DNA of 64,000 nucleotides from an uncultured Dongia sp. (GCF_936916975.1 NZ_CAKZGO010000021.1:62001-126000); one strand, 5' to 3'. Shown: positions 1-9,079, counted from the first letter of the stretch. Notes: a model not told the origin generated them from the sequence alone. Numbers and translations are program-made.

Positions 1-416
1 GCATTGGTAGTTTTGCGTCTGCCGCCGCCTTGCTTGTCGCAGCAATGTTGCTCTGGCCGCAGGCGCCAATGCGAATGGAGATCGCGACCATCGGCGATGC
101 GACAGTGCCGGCGCTTGTCACGATCGCCGCCGACGCTGACCGCACCGAATTGATCGTCTCAAGCGGATTGCCACTGCCACCCGTCGACAGGGATTTCGAG
201 CTATGGGTCATTCCGAGCGACGGCTCGCCGCGTTCTCTGGGCGTGATCGCCGGCGCCGTCGAAACCCTGGTCAAGTTACCGGCAGCTGTTCGCGCCTTCA
301 TCGCCGCGGACAGCGTCTTGGCAGTCAGCGTGGAGCCGGTCGGCGGATCTCCGAGCGGCAAACCGACGGGTCCGGTGATCTATACCGGGAAGATTGTATC
401 TGCGACGAGAGGCTAA
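1..416 (+). CDS. Anti-sigma-K factor RskA family, C-terminal part (5' end outside window)
   Basis: The reading frame is already open at the window edge (first full codon at 3), so this is the C-terminal part of a longer gene. A hydrophobic transmembrane stretch occupies roughly the first 20 visible residues. A periplasmic domain follows, with the FELWVI motif and a glycine/serine-rich pattern typical of the RskA C-terminal domain of anti-sigma factors. Members of this family are membrane proteins of about 230-280 residues whose N-terminal cytoplasmic part sequesters an ECF sigma factor. That part, and the partner sigma gene normally just upstream, would lie outside the window. The family call is good; the sigma-factor partner is inferred. 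Confidence 0.72.
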   Translation, partial: IGSFASAAALLVAAMLLWPQAPMRMEIATIGDATVPALVTIAADADRTELIVSSGLPLPPVDRDFELWVIPSDGSPRSLGVIAGAVETLVKLPAAVRAFIAADSVLAVSVEPVGGSPSGKPTGPVIYTGKIVSATRG

Positions 417-466
417 GGCACAAACGGCCACTTGCCCACGCAACACCGCACCAACGCGACCGCAAA

Positions 467-622
467 TTAGTGATTGCCCCCGCCAAAATTACGGCCGTCC
501 CGAATCTTCGCAACAATCGGTGATGTTTTCTTGATTCCGCCATCCGCGCTTCGCTCGGCGCAGGCTGTTACCAAGACAAAGCTGGAAAGCAACGCTGCGG
601 CCAGTATGAAATGTATCTGCAT
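467..622 (-). CDS. Small predicted lipoprotein, 51 aa
   Basis: This short frame starts at ATG 622 behind a strong Shine-Dalgarno sequence (GGAGG, 5 nt spacing). It codes for a short positively charged end, a hydrophobic stretch (FILAAALLSSFVLV) and a lipobox-like VTAC ending in Cys21. The remaining 30 residues are polar and end in a glycine/asparagine-rich tail (NFGGGNH). This layout matches the many tiny outer-membrane-associated lipoproteins of Gram-negative bacteria. No family is recognised. It is convergent with the anti-sigma gene, and the region upstream (623-793) probably holds its promoter. Confidence 0.55.
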   Translation of the reverse strand: MQIHFILAAALLSSFVLVTACAERSADGGIKKTSPIVAKIRDGRNFGGGNH

Positions 623-793
623 CCGATCCCTCCGATCATTTTGGCAGCACTGCCATCATAGATTTGCCGAAACGCCGAATTTTCAAGGGATTCACACAAT
701 CGCCGGCCTATTGATGGCAATTTTGGCTTGGCACTCAATGGCCGAAAGATTCATTTTAACGCTTTGATGACCTTGTCGTACCGCTACTGTGTC

Positions 794-1831
794 CTATTCG
801 CTCACTTTGACCAGGAGCTTGCCGAAGTTTCGGCCCTTGAGGAGCCCGATGAAGGCCGCAGGCGCATTTTCAAGGCCCACCACGATGTCCTCTCTATATT
901 GGATCTTGCCGTCGCGAAGCCAAGAGGCGACGTCGCGGCGAAAGTCATCGGCCTGCGACACGAAATCGCTGACGATGAATCCGCGCAAGGTGAGGCGTTT
1001 CGCGAGGACGGCGCGCATCAGGGTCGGGAGGCGGTCAGGGCCGGATGGCAGACCCGTCTCGTCGTAATGCGCCTCGCTGTAGTGGGCGACCAGACCGCAG
1101 ACGGGGACCCGGGCGAAATTATTGAGCAGCGGGAACACCGCCTCCCAGACATGGCCACCGACATTTTCGAAATAGATGTCGATGCCACGGGGCGTTGCCC
1201 TGGCGAGCTGGGCAGCGAAATCCGGTGCACGGTGATCAAGGGCCGCGTCGAAACCGAGCACTTCGGTCAGGTAGCGAACCTTGTCGGCGCCACCCGCAAT
1301 GCCCACAACATGGCAGCCCTTGAGCTTGGCGATCTGTCCGACCAGCGAGCCAACCGGTCCCGTGGCCGCCGCAACGACCAGCGTCTCCCCCGCTTTCGGC
1401 TGGCCGATATTGAGGAGGCCAGTATAGGCGGTCATGCCCGGCATACCGAGCACACCCACAGCTGTCGAGATCGGCGCAAGGCCTGGGTCCACCTTCTGCA
1501 GGCCGACACCGTCCGAGATGGCATGGGTCTGCCAGCCGGTGCGGCCTTGGACGATCTCGCCCAGCTTGAAATCGGCATGCTGCGATTGGAGGACACGGCT
1601 CACCGCCCCGCCTACCATGACACCGCCTATCTCTATTGGTGGCGCATAGGATTTCGCCGCACTCATCCGCCCGCGCATGTAGGGATCCAGCGACAGATAG
1701 AGAGTCTGCAGCAGGACCTCGCCTGGCCCCGCGACGGCCAGCGGCGCCTCGACCAGCCGGAAGTTGTCAGCCATCGGTTCACCCTTAGGTCGCGAAGCCA
1801 GCACGATCTGTCGATTGGTCTTTTCGCTCAT
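794..1831 (-). CDS. NADP-dependent medium-chain oxidoreductase (CurA/YncB-like)
   Basis: The 345-residue protein is full length for the zinc-independent leukotriene B4 dehydrogenase / curcumin reductase branch of the MDR superfamily, which reduces activated C=C bonds of enones with NADPH. Visible signatures are the N-terminal LSLDPYMRGRM motif, the Rossmann region with AAATGPVGSLVGQIAKLKG around residues 155-170, and the downstream FENVGG motif typical of this group. Zinc-ligand cysteines are absent, as expected. It is transcribed alone, divergently from the cys operon. Its physiological substrate cannot be told from sequence. Confidence 0.9.
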   Translation of the reverse strand: MSEKTNRQIVLASRPKGEPMADNFRLVEAPLAVAGPGEVLLQTLYLSLDPYMRGRMSAAKSYAPPIEIGGVMVGGAVSRVLQSQHADFKLGEIVQGRTGWQTHAISDGVGLQKVDPGLAPISTAVGVLGMPGMTAYTGLLNIGQPKAGETLVVAAATGPVGSLVGQIAKLKGCHVVGIAGGADKVRYLTEVLGFDAALDHRAPDFAAQLARATPRGIDIYFENVGGHVWEAVFPLLNNFARVPVCGLVAHYSEAHYDETGLPSGPDRLPTLMRAVLAKRLTLRGFIVSDFVSQADDFRRDVASWLRDGKIQYREDIVVGLENAPAAFIGLLKGRNFGKLLVKVSE

Positions 1832-2177
1832 TTTACACTCACCAAGTGGTTATTTGAGGCTCGAACGACCTCGATGTATGAGTCAGTCTAAGTCAAATGC
1901 GAGGTATCAGCATTCTCCATGAAAGCTGACTTGTTGTACAGTCGTTCATCAAATTCGTATTTTGACATTGATTTTCCATGATAACTGACAATATCCAGCA
2001 AAATTAAGGACACACCGCCTATTTCACACTATAAACTTTATATGTTAGTTTAAGTATTACACTGAGTGTGATTAATTCAATTGACCTGCAGACGAAGCAT
2101 GCTAAATATTTTCACATCAGAGAAACTATTTAACGCTTCCAACTGTGTAATTAGCTTTTGGAAGCGTGGATCACATC
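1832..2177. promoter_or_regulatory. AT-rich divergent regulatory gap upstream of the cys operon
   Basis: No convincing gene is present. The gap is clearly richer in A+T than its surroundings. It holds two 15-bp direct repeats (1916-1930 and 1975-1989, consensus TCCATGAWARCTGAC, 13 of 15 identical, 59 bp apart), a palindrome ACACT-G-AGTGT at 2059-2069, and the sigma70-like promoter described separately. Regulators of sulfate assimilation commonly bind such sites, but which protein acts here is unknown. Confidence 0.45.
2081..2108 (+). promoter_or_regulatory. Candidate sigma70 promoter of cysHDNC
   Basis: A TTGACC box (2081-2086) and a TAAATA box (2103-2108) are separated by 16 bp, about 70 nt before the cysH start. 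The palindrome at 2059-2069 lies just upstream of the -35 box, where an activator would sit. Assigned by pattern only. Confidence 0.35.
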
Positions 2178-2918
2178 ATGCAGCTCGACCAAATTTCTTC
2201 GGACGCGATCGCGACGCCCCTCGAATCCGTAACGGATCCGGCGACGTTGGTGCGCGCGCTGAACGAGCGCTTCGCCGACGCGACGCCGCTTGAGATCCTT
2301 GATGCTGCGATCAACGAGCTGTTCCCCAAGCGCATCAGCCTGGTTTCCTCCTTCGGCGCTGAATCCGCTTTGCTGCTGCAGCTGCTGGCGAAGGTCGATC
2401 CGACCACGCCGGTTCTCTTCCTCGACACCGGCAAGCATTTCGATGAAACGCTGATGTACCGCGACATCCTCGCCGGCCGTTTCGAATTCACCGATCTCCG
2501 CTCGCTGGAGCCGGACACCGCGGCGATCGCCGTGCATGATCCCGACGGCACGTTATGGTCGACCAATCCTGATCTCTGCTGCCAGCTGCGCAAGGTCGAT
2601 CCGCTTGATCGTGCTCTCGCCCCCTTCGATGCCTGGATCACCGGCCGCAAGCGCTATCAGAACAGCGCGCGTGCCGCCTTGCCGGTGTTCGAGAGTCTGG
2701 CTGGCCGGGTGAAGGTCAATCCGCTGGCACGCATGACTGCTGCCGACATCGAGGTCGCCTTCAAGCAGTACAGGCTGCCGCAGCACCCGCTCGTCTATGA
2801 CGGCTATAAATCGATCGGCTGCAAGCCCTGTACCATCCGTGTCGCCGAGGGCGAAGACGCAAGATCCGGCCGCTGGGCCGGCCAAGACAAGACCGAATGC
2901 GGTATCCACCGCAATTGA
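2178..2918 (+). CDS. cysH: Assimilatory adenylylsulfate (APS) reductase, CysH
   Basis: A cytoplasmic PP-loop-fold reductase of 246 residues that reduces activated sulfate to sulfite with thioredoxin. The SSFGAESALLL region forms the nucleotide-binding loop, and the C-terminal ECGIH motif carries the catalytic cysteine. A Cys-Cys pair (DLCCQLRK) and a later CKPC pair supply ligands for a [4Fe-4S] cluster, the mark of the APS-using type (EC 1.8.4.10) rather than the cluster-free PAPS enzyme of E. coli. ATG 2178 is preferred over GTG 2166, because the GGAAG at 2160-2164 almost touches the GTG. It is the first gene of the sulfate operon, and cysD follows after 14 nt. Confidence 0.93.
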   Translation: MQLDQISSDAIATPLESVTDPATLVRALNERFADATPLEILDAAINELFPKRISLVSSFGAESALLLQLLAKVDPTTPVLFLDTGKHFDETLMYRDILAGRFEFTDLRSLEPDTAAIAVHDPDGTLWSTNPDLCCQLRKVDPLDRALAPFDAWITGRKRYQNSARAALPVFESLAGRVKVNPLARMTAADIEVAFKQYRLPQHPLVYDGYKSIGCKPCTIRVAEGEDARSGRWAGQDKTECGIHRN

Positions 2919-2932
2919 AAGACCAGAAGAAC

Positions 2933-3748
2933 ATGAGCCAGATTCAAAACACCCAGTCCGATCTCGACCAGTTGGAAGCGCAGAGCATCTTCATTCTGCG
3001 CGAAGCCTATAGCCGCCTGAAGCCGATCACCATGCTGTGGTCGCTCGGCAAGGATTCCAACGTCATGGTCTGGCTGGCGAAGAAGGCTTTCCTGGGCCAT
3101 GTGCCGTTCCCGGTGACACATGTCGATACCGGCAAGAAGTTCCCGGAAATGTACGATTTCCGCGACCGCTACGCCAAGGAATGGAACCTCAATCTGATCG
3201 TGCGCGACTGCCCGCCGGTCGAGGAGATCGATCCAACCTTGCCGCCGGCCGCGCGATCGGCTGCGCGCAAGACCATTGGCTTGAAGCGCGTCATCGAGGA
3301 GTTCGGCTTCAAGGGCGTCATCGCCGGTATCCGCCGCGACGAGCAGGCGACCCGCGCCAAGGAACGCGTGTTCAGCCCGCGTGCCGATGGCGGCGCCTGG
3401 GATTTCCGCGACCAGCCGGCCGAGTTCTGGGATCACTTCAACGCCGGCCTGCCGGACGGGGCGCATATGCGCATCCATCCGCTGCTGGCCTGGACCGAAC
3501 TCGACATCTGGCGCTATGTGCAGCGCGAAGAAATTCCGCTGGTGCCGCTTTACTTCGCCCGTAACGGCAAGCGCTATCGCTCGCTGGGCGACAGCGACAT
3601 CACCTCGCCGGTGCCAAGCCATGCCAACAGCCTTGATGAGATAATCGCCGAGTTGCGCTCGACCAAGACGTCGGAACGCGCCGGCCGCGCCATGGACCAT
3701 GAACGCGAGGATGCTTTCGAGCGTCTGCGCGCTTCAGGCTACATGTAA
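2933..3748 (+). CDS. cysD: Sulfate adenylyltransferase subunit 2, CysD
   Basis: The small catalytic subunit of ATP sulfurylase (271 residues) forms APS from sulfate and ATP in a complex with the GTPase CysN. The PP-loop reads SLGKDSNVM near residue 35, followed by [15 protein letters not shown], both typical of CysD. ATG 2933 is chosen because the 12 codons of possible extension upstream lack family similarity. It lies between cysH and cysNC with short spacers, so the three genes very probably share one transcript. Confidence 0.95.
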   Translation: MSQIQNTQSDLDQLEAQSIFILREAYSRLKPITMLWSLGKDSNVMVWLAKKAFLGHVPFPVTHVDTGKKFPEMYDFRDRYAKEWNLNLIVRDCPPVEEIDPTLPPAARSAARKTIGLKRVIEEFGFKGVIAGIRRDEQATRAKERVFSPRADGGAWDFRDQPAEFWDHFNAGLPDGAHMRIHPLLAWTELDIWRYVQREEIPLVPLYFARNGKRYRSLGDSDITSPVPSHANSLDEIIAELRSTKTSERAGRAMDHEREDAFERLRASGYM

Positions 3749-3765
3749 GCGCAGGAGCAACCATC

Positions 3766-5697
3766 ATGACCGTACTTCCTCTCATCACACCGAAGGCCAT
3801 CGTGTCCACAGCCAATGACGATACAGCGCCACAACAAGCGCGCTTTCCCTTTGCCATCGTCGGTCATGTAGATCATGGCAAGTCGACTCTGATCGGCCGC
3901 CTGCTCCACGACACCGGCAGCTTGGCCGAGGGCAAGCTTGCCGAATTGCAAGCCGCCAGCGACAAGCGCGGCGGCACGCTGGAATGGTCGTTCCTGCTGG
4001 ATTCATTTCAGGCCGAGCGTGACCAGGGTATCACCATCGACACCACGCAGATCTTCTTCCAGACCGCCAAGCGTCCCTACGTCATCATCGATGCGCCGGG
4101 GCATAAGGAGTTCCTGAAGAACGCGGTGTCCGGTGTTGCACAGGCGCAGGCCGCCCTTCTCGTCATCGATGCCGCCGAAGGTGTGCGCGAACAATCGCGC
4201 CGCCATGCGCTCATCCTGCAGCTCCTCGGCCTGCGACAGGTCGCGGTCATCGTCAACAAGATCGACCTGATCGACTTCGACCCCGTGCGTTTCCAAAGTG
4301 TCGCTGACGAAATCACGGCCTTCCTCGCCGAACTTGGCCTCACGCCCCAGGCGATCGTGCCGATCTCGGCACGCCATGGCGATAACATCGTCACGCGCTC
4401 GACCCAGACCCCCTGGTATCAGGGCAAGACGGTGATCGACCTTCTCGACGGGTTCGAAGCCGCGCGCCCGGCCACGGAATTGCCATTGCGTCTGCCGGTG
4501 CAGGACGTGTTCAAATTCGATCATCGCCGCCTCGTCGTCGGTCGGATCGAAAGCGGCCGCGTCAAGGTTGGCGACACATTGACCTTTGCCCCCACCGGCA
4601 AATCCGCCAAGGTCGCCAGCATCGAAACCTGGAACGCTGCACCCCAGATCGCCGCTGCGGCTGGCCAGTCTGTCGCCCTCACCCTTGACGACGAACTCTT
4701 CATCGAGCGCGGCATGGTGGCGACCCATCCGGAGCGCACGCCCCATCTCACCCATGACGCGGTGTTGCGCCTGTTCTGGCTCGACAGCGAAGCGTTGGAG
4801 CCGGGTGATCGCATCACGCTCAAAGTCGCGACCTCGGAATACCCCGTTTCGATCGAAGGCATTCGCGCGGTGATCGACGTCGATTCTCTTGACCGTCAGG
4901 TTGCCGATCGCGTCACCCAGAACGGCATCGCAGAAGTGCTCGTCCGCAGCCGCAACCTGATTGCGCTCGACCAGGTGGATGAATTCACCAAGACCGGCCG
5001 TGCCGTGCTGGTCCGCAATGGCGATATCGTAGGCGGCGCCGTGATCCTCGGCCGCGCCAGCGAAGCCAATCTGGCCGATGAACCTCGGCTACTGTTCAGC
5101 CCGGATCATCTGGTCACCAATGCAGCGCGTGCCGCGGCCAATGGCCATCAGGGTGCCGTCATCTGGCTTACCGGCCTCTCCGGCTCCGGCAAGTCGACCC
5201 TTGCCATGGCATTGGAACGCGAACTCTTCGCCAAGGGGCGCCAGGTCTATGTGCTGGATGGCGACGCCCTGCGCTCGGGCCTCAACAACGATCTCGGCTT
5301 CGGTCCCGAACAGCGCGTCGAAAACATCCGACGTACGGCGCAGGTCGCACGCCTGTTCGCCGATGCGGGGCTCATCGTCATCACCTCGCTCATTTCACCC
5401 TATGCGGCGGAACGGGATAATGCGCGCAACATCGTGGGGCGCAATTTCCATGAAATTTATGTGAAGGCCGACCTCGCCACCTGCGAAGCGCGTGACCCGA
5501 AGGGCCTCTACGCCCGCGCCCGCGCCGGCGAGATCCGCAATTTCACCGGCATCGACGCGCCGTATGAGGCGCCGACAGACGCAAGCCTTGTCCTCGACAC
5601 GGCGGCAACGTCGCCGGACGCCGCGTTGAAGAACCTCGTCACCTATGTCGAGAATGCGGTGAAGCCGCAGCAAGGTCAGCAATCGGCGAGCGCATAG
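3766..5697 (+). CDS. cysNC: Bifunctional sulfate adenylyltransferase subunit 1 / APS kinase, CysNC
   Basis: A fused protein of 643 residues. The N-terminal CysN GTPase shows G1 [10 protein letters not shown] near residue 31, the ERDQGITID switch region, G3 DAPGH and G4 NKID, followed by EF-Tu-like beta-barrel domains. The C-terminal CysC kinase begins near residue 450, with the P-loop GLSGSGKST near 470 and DGDALRSGL after it. CysN drives APS formation with CysD; CysC phosphorylates APS to PAPS. An AGGAG sequence precedes ATG 3766. Because the linked CysH appears to use APS, the kinase may serve PAPS-dependent sulfation or a side branch instead of the main reductive route. Confidence 0.96.
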   Translation: MTVLPLITPKAIVSTANDDTAPQQARFPFAIVGHVDHGKSTLIGRLLHDTGSLAEGKLAELQAASDKRGGTLEWSFLLDSFQAERDQGITIDTTQIFFQTAKRPYVIIDAPGHKEFLKNAVSGVAQAQAALLVIDAAEGVREQSRRHALILQLLGLRQVAVIVNKIDLIDFDPVRFQSVADEITAFLAELGLTPQAIVPISARHGDNIVTRSTQTPWYQGKTVIDLLDGFEAARPATELPLRLPVQDVFKFDHRRLVVGRIESGRVKVGDTLTFAPTGKSAKVASIETWNAAPQIAAAAGQSVALTLDDELFIERGMVATHPERTPHLTHDAVLRLFWLDSEALEPGDRITLKVATSEYPVSIEGIRAVIDVDSLDRQVADRVTQNGIAEVLVRSRNLIALDQVDEFTKTGRAVLVRNGDIVGGAVILGRASEANLADEPRLLFSPDHLVTNAARAAANGHQGAVIWLTGLSGSGKSTLAMALERELFAKGRQVYVLDGDALRSGLNNDLGFGPEQRVENIRRTAQVARLFADAGLIVITSLISPYAAERDNARNIVGRNFHEIYVKADLATCEARDPKGLYARARAGEIRNFTGIDAPYEAPTDASLVLDTAATSPDAALKNLVTYVENAVKPQQGQQSASA

Positions 5698-5739
5698 CGC
5701 ACCGAACCATCTCCGATCGACTCTTAAATCCCCATGGCC

Positions 5740-5776
5740 AAATCCTCGTGGCCGGCGAGTCCGACCATGAGGATTT
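5740..5776 (+). terminator. Hairpin terminator after cysNC
   Basis: Arms at 5740-5751 and 5765-5776 pair over 12 bp with one G-U wobble around a 13-nt loop, 42 nt after the cysNC stop. There is no U-run, so it may act as an mRNA 3'-end stabiliser or need Rho. Confidence 0.5.
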
Positions 5777-5828
5777 ACGCATTCGAAACAAAACGTAACA
5801 AAACACCGGTACCTTCACGGGATGCCGT

Positions 5829-5867
5829 GGTCCATGATGATGTTCAGGCATCGTCATGGACCATGAT
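5829..5867. promoter_or_regulatory. Nested palindromes upstream of the radical SAM gene
   Basis: A 14-bp inverted repeat (5829-5842 and 5849-5862, one mismatch, 6-bp centre) overlaps a perfect 13-bp palindrome TCATGG-A-CCATGA at 5855-5867. The block lies about 120 bp before the start of the radical SAM gene and could be an operator or an RNA hairpin. No regulator is identified. Confidence 0.4.
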
Positions 5868-5986
5868 GCCGCAGGCCAATGCACTGTAAGCTTCCTGCAA
5901 GCTGACGCGCAGATGGTCATTCGTGCGATTTCATACCTACCCTTGGTCTCTTGGTGTTGTCCGGCCAGGCCCAAGAGGAGAAGCGC

Positions 5987-7612
5987 TTGCGAAAACTCCG
6001 AATTACCATCCTTGATCTCGTGACCAAGGGCCCTACCAAACGCCTGTTCAATCGGGTGATGAACGCCAATCTCGCTAGCATCATGCCGCAAGTCATCGGC
6101 GTCTGGTGCGAAGAGTTGGGTCACGACGTTCGGTTCGTCTGTTATACAGGTGTAGAAGATCTGGTCGGTGACGTGCTGCACGACACCGATGTGCTGTTCA
6201 TCGGCGCCTTCACGCGCTCGGCCCAGACCGCTTATGCCATCAGTAATCTCAGCCGCCGCAGCGGCGCCGTCACCGTGCTGGGTGGGCCGCATGCGCGGTG
6301 CTATCCGCAGGATGCGGCAAAATATTTCGATTACGTCCTGGGCTTCACCGACAAAACCACCATCAGCGATTTGTTGAGCGACGCCACGCCGCAGCGCCCG
6401 CTTGGCGTGCAGCTCAGTGCGCGACGGCAGCCGACGGAGCTGCCGAGCCTCCAGGAGCGCTGGAAGTTCATCGCGCCGACACTTGCCAAGGCTTCCTTCC
6501 TGCAGATCGTGCCGATGGTGGGCAGCATGGGTTGCCCCTATACCTGCAGCTTCTGTATCGACTCCGTGGTGCCCTACCAGCCGCTGCCCTTCGATCAGAT
6601 CCGCAATGACCTTCGCTTTCTGCAGACCAAGGTGAAGCGACCACGTGTCGGCTGGCATGATCCGAATTTCGGTGTCCGCTTCGACGACTATATGAACACG
6701 ATCGAGGAAGTAGTGCCGCCGGGACGCATGCGCTTCGTCGCCGAAAGCAGCCTTTCGATCCTGACCGAACCACATGTAAAGCGGCTGCAGCGCAATGGCT
6801 TCGATGCCCTGCTGCCTGGTATCGAATCCTGGTACGACCTCGGCAACAAATCGAAGACTGGCAGCAATGTTGGCGCCGAGAAAGTCCGGCAGGTCGCCGA
6901 CCATGTGAACATGATTCTGCGCCACGTGCCCTATGTGCAGACGAATTTCGTGCTCGGCCTCGATTGCGACGAAGGCAGCGAACCGTTCGAACTCACCAAG
7001 AAATTCGTGGATCTGGCGCCGGGCGCCTACCCCGCCTTCTCGCTGCTGACCTCATATGGCCAGGCGGCGCCGCTCAATCTCGAGCTACAGCGCGCTGGCC
7101 GTGTACTGCCCTTCCCATTCCATTTCCTCGACAGCAATCACGCCATGAACGTCCGGCCGCTAAACTACGGCTGGCGGGAATTCTACGATCATGCCGTCGA
7201 CCTCACGCGCTATGCCCTCTCCGGCTCTCGGGTTGCCAAACGCCTCTGGGCCAATCGTGGCATCGGCACAAAGGCGCTCAATGCGCTGCGTGCCACCACC
7301 TCGAACCGCGCCACCTACCAGGCGAAGATTCGCCGGCTCCTGGATGAGGATGTGCAGGTACGCCAATTCATCGAAGGCCAGAGTCCCGAGTTGCCCAAAT
7401 TCTACAGCAACCGCATCAGGAAGAGTCTGGGGTCGCTGTGGGATGCGCTGCCAGAGGGTGCCCTGATGCACGACCAGAACGCCTATCTGAACAGCCAGGG
7501 TGCCACGGCAGCTGTGGTCCCCCTGCCGCGCCGACCGCGCGCAAGCGGTTCGCCAGCAGCGAAGGCAGCGCCCAGCGTTGTTGCGATCGGCAAGGTACAA
7601 GCCGGCGAATAG
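5987..7612 (+). CDS. Cobalamin-binding-type radical SAM protein
   Basis: The 541-residue protein has the two-part layout of B12-type (class B) radical SAM enzymes. An N-terminal Rossmann-like domain runs to about residue 120 (VLFIGAFTRSAQ, VTVLGGPHARCYP). The radical SAM domain follows, with its cluster motif CPYTCSFC near residue 183. No clear DxHxxG cobalamin-ligand motif is seen, as in many class B enzymes. The C-terminal 150 residues are not recognised, and the tail is low-complexity and basic. TTG 5987 is chosen because AGAGGAG sits 6 nt before it; an upstream TTG (5951) has no such site. It stands alone after the cys operon, and its substrate is unknown. Confidence 0.82.
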   Translation: MRKLRITILDLVTKGPTKRLFNRVMNANLASIMPQVIGVWCEELGHDVRFVCYTGVEDLVGDVLHDTDVLFIGAFTRSAQTAYAISNLSRRSGAVTVLGGPHARCYPQDAAKYFDYVLGFTDKTTISDLLSDATPQRPLGVQLSARRQPTELPSLQERWKFIAPTLAKASFLQIVPMVGSMGCPYTCSFCIDSVVPYQPLPFDQIRNDLRFLQTKVKRPRVGWHDPNFGVRFDDYMNTIEEVVPPGRMRFVAESSLSILTEPHVKRLQRNGFDALLPGIESWYDLGNKSKTGSNVGAEKVRQVADHVNMILRHVPYVQTNFVLGLDCDEGSEPFELTKKFVDLAPGAYPAFSLLTSYGQAAPLNLELQRAGRVLPFPFHFLDSNHAMNVRPLNYGWREFYDHAVDLTRYALSGSRVAKRLWANRGIGTKALNALRATTSNRATYQAKIRRLLDEDVQVRQFIEGQSPELPKFYSNRIRKSLGSLWDALPEGALMHDQNAYLNSQGATAAVVPLPRRPRASGSPAAKAAPSVVAIGKVQAGE

Positions 7613-7627
7613 CAACGCCACCGAGAG

Positions 7628-7852
7628 CTATCCACGCCCACCTAGCAACAAGTCGATCTCCCGCTGGCTGTCGCCTAAGGCTACGTCCGACATTTTGGCA
7701 CCCGTGATCAGGTCGACACCTCGCCGCTTGAAGGCTGCCCGTGCCTCGTCGGATTCCGGCGTGATCTCATAACGCATGACGGTCGCCCCGTTGGCCGCAG
7801 ACGTCGTCGCTATGACGATCTTGCAGCCGCGATGATGATAGATGGCGGCCAA
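7628..7852 (-). CDS. Small hypothetical protein, 74 aa
   Basis: This frame shows G/C-rich third codon positions like real genes of this genome. A TTG start at 7852 follows GAGG with 5-nt spacing, and an in-frame ATG at 7777 would give only 49 residues. The N-terminal IYHHRGCKIVI stretch looks like a beta-hairpin, and the rest is a charged helix ending in GGRG. No family is recognised. It is divergent from the DUF2380-like gene. It could be a smaller peptide from the internal ATG, or spurious. Confidence 0.45.
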   Translation of the reverse strand: MAAIYHHRGCKIVIATTSAANGATVMRYEITPESDEARAAFKRRGVDLITGAKMSDVALGDSQREIDLLLGGRG

Positions 7853-7970
7853 GGGAACCTCACAATCCAGCGCCAGAAACTGGCCTAAAGTATAGCCTGC
7901 CGCCAATACCGGGCGCCAGGATTGCGCGATAAGATCATGGCCCCGATGTCGATGATTGAGGAGCGCCAAG

Positions 7971-8498
7971 ATGATCCCCTGGCAAACGGCTCTAGCCGGC
8001 GCGGTGCTATTGATTGGCGTAGCCGCTGGCACCATCGCCCGCGCGGAAGACGCGCCGCGCAGCCTGGTCCTCATGGAGCCGGAACTTGAAGGCGACCTCA
8101 GCGACGCACACCAGATCAAACTCTGGCCCGCGCGGCTAGCGTTGCTGGACGAGACCTTGCGCAAGGACCTTGCCGAACAGGGCCTCTACCGCATCGTCGA
8201 CAATTCATCTGAAGCCGCACTGTTCGAGCAACTGCGCAAACGCGACAAAGTCCACGACTGCACAGCCTGTGTCCTCGACACCGGCACGAAGCTCGGCGCC
8301 GATCGCGTTATGAACATCTGGGTCTACCGCGTGAGCGCCCTCATCCTGACCCTGCACGCTGTGATCCGCGACAGCACGACGGGTGAGATGATTTTCAGCC
8401 GCCACCTCGATCTCCGCGGCGACAACGACAAAGCCTGGCTGCGCGCCGAAGCGTTCCTCATCCGCGATCTTGCGGCTATGCCGGTGAGTGATCGATAG
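7971..8498 (+). CDS. Secreted DUF2380-like protein
   Basis: The 175-residue protein has a clear signal peptide (residues 1-25, cleavage likely after AIARA-like TIARA) and a periplasmic domain resembling the DUF2380/DUF3280 group, proteins of unknown role often found near oxidative periplasmic enzymes. Features include a conserved cysteine pair (DCTACVLD) in the middle and an alpha/beta pattern throughout. ATG 7971 follows GAGGAG by 7 nt, so the upstream ATG at 7956 is not used. No operon partner is visible. Confidence 0.65.
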   Translation: MIPWQTALAGAVLLIGVAAGTIARAEDAPRSLVLMEPELEGDLSDAHQIKLWPARLALLDETLRKDLAEQGLYRIVDNSSEAALFEQLRKRDKVHDCTACVLDTGTKLGADRVMNIWVYRVSALILTLHAVIRDSTTGEMIFSRHLDLRGDNDKAWLRAEAFLIRDLAAMPVSDR

Positions 8499-8542
8499 AG
8501 CGAGCTAGTGGCTATGATTCTGTGGGTGCGATACCGAAACGA

Positions 8543-8935
8543 TCACGAGCCAGTTTCTGTCAGGCATTCCTTGACCTCTTGTTCGGCCTGTGACGAGGAA
8601 TAAGGTGCCTTTTCCGTCTTGTGGACCAACACGACATCGTCCCAGTTTTTCTGCGAGTGATCAGCAACAAAACTGTCGACCGCGTCAAAATAGCGATCTG
8701 TCATATGCTTTTCATATTGGCGCCCCAGACACAGCCGCAGTTCATAGCTGGTATCCTCCATTCCCTCCATTTCAAGATAGATATGGTCGATAAACTTCCG
8801 ACGCATATCGACTCCGTCAAAATCTGCGCGCCCATACTGCTCGAAGATTAATTGGGAGGCCTCTGCGGAGGGTTTACCGCTGACGCAAGCCGATAGAAGA
8901 AACAATCCAGCAATAAGATTCCAAGACTTGTGCAT
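8543..8935 (-). CDS. Predicted lipoprotein, 130 aa, low GC
   Basis: ATG 8935 is preceded by GGGGAAGG about 10 nt away. The protein begins with MHKSWNLIAG and a lipobox LLSAC (Cys18), then carries a 110-residue acidic domain with three further cysteines. No family is recognised. Base composition is less G+C-rich than the flanking operons, and the gene sits beside the tRNA-Leu footprint, so it could be part of an older island. Confidence 0.62.
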   Translation of the reverse strand: MHKSWNLIAGLFLLSACVSGKPSAEASQLIFEQYGRADFDGVDMRRKFIDHIYLEMEGMEDTSYELRLCLGRQYEKHMTDRYFDAVDSFVADHSQKNWDDVVLVHKTEKAPYSSSQAEQEVKECLTETGS

Positions 8936-9023
8936 GCGCGCGATACCTTCCCCAAATGCAAGTTTGAGCAACTTACCAATGTCAACGAAACGGCGTTAAC
9001 GGAGTTGTGGTCGTGGCATGTCG

Positions 9024-9079
9024 TGGTGCCGCTGCCGGACTCGAACCGGCACGAGACTTTCATCTCTCAGGATTTTAAG
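9024..9079 (-). repeat. Partial copy of the tRNA-Leu 3' region (att-like remnant)
   Basis: This segment matches 9716-9772 of the intact tRNA-Leu in the same orientation, with one 1-nt deletion in the acceptor stem and one A/G difference. It covers the CCA end, acceptor 3' strand, T arm, variable arm and the 3' side of the anticodon arm, then identity stops abruptly. Such a fragment cannot form a tRNA; it is the usual trace of site-specific integration into the 3' half of a tRNA gene. Confidence 0.85.

Noticed and set aside
728-1891. Plus-strand open frame opposite the NADP-dependent reductase
   Set aside because: Antisense artefact; the real gene on the minus strand matches a known family along its length.
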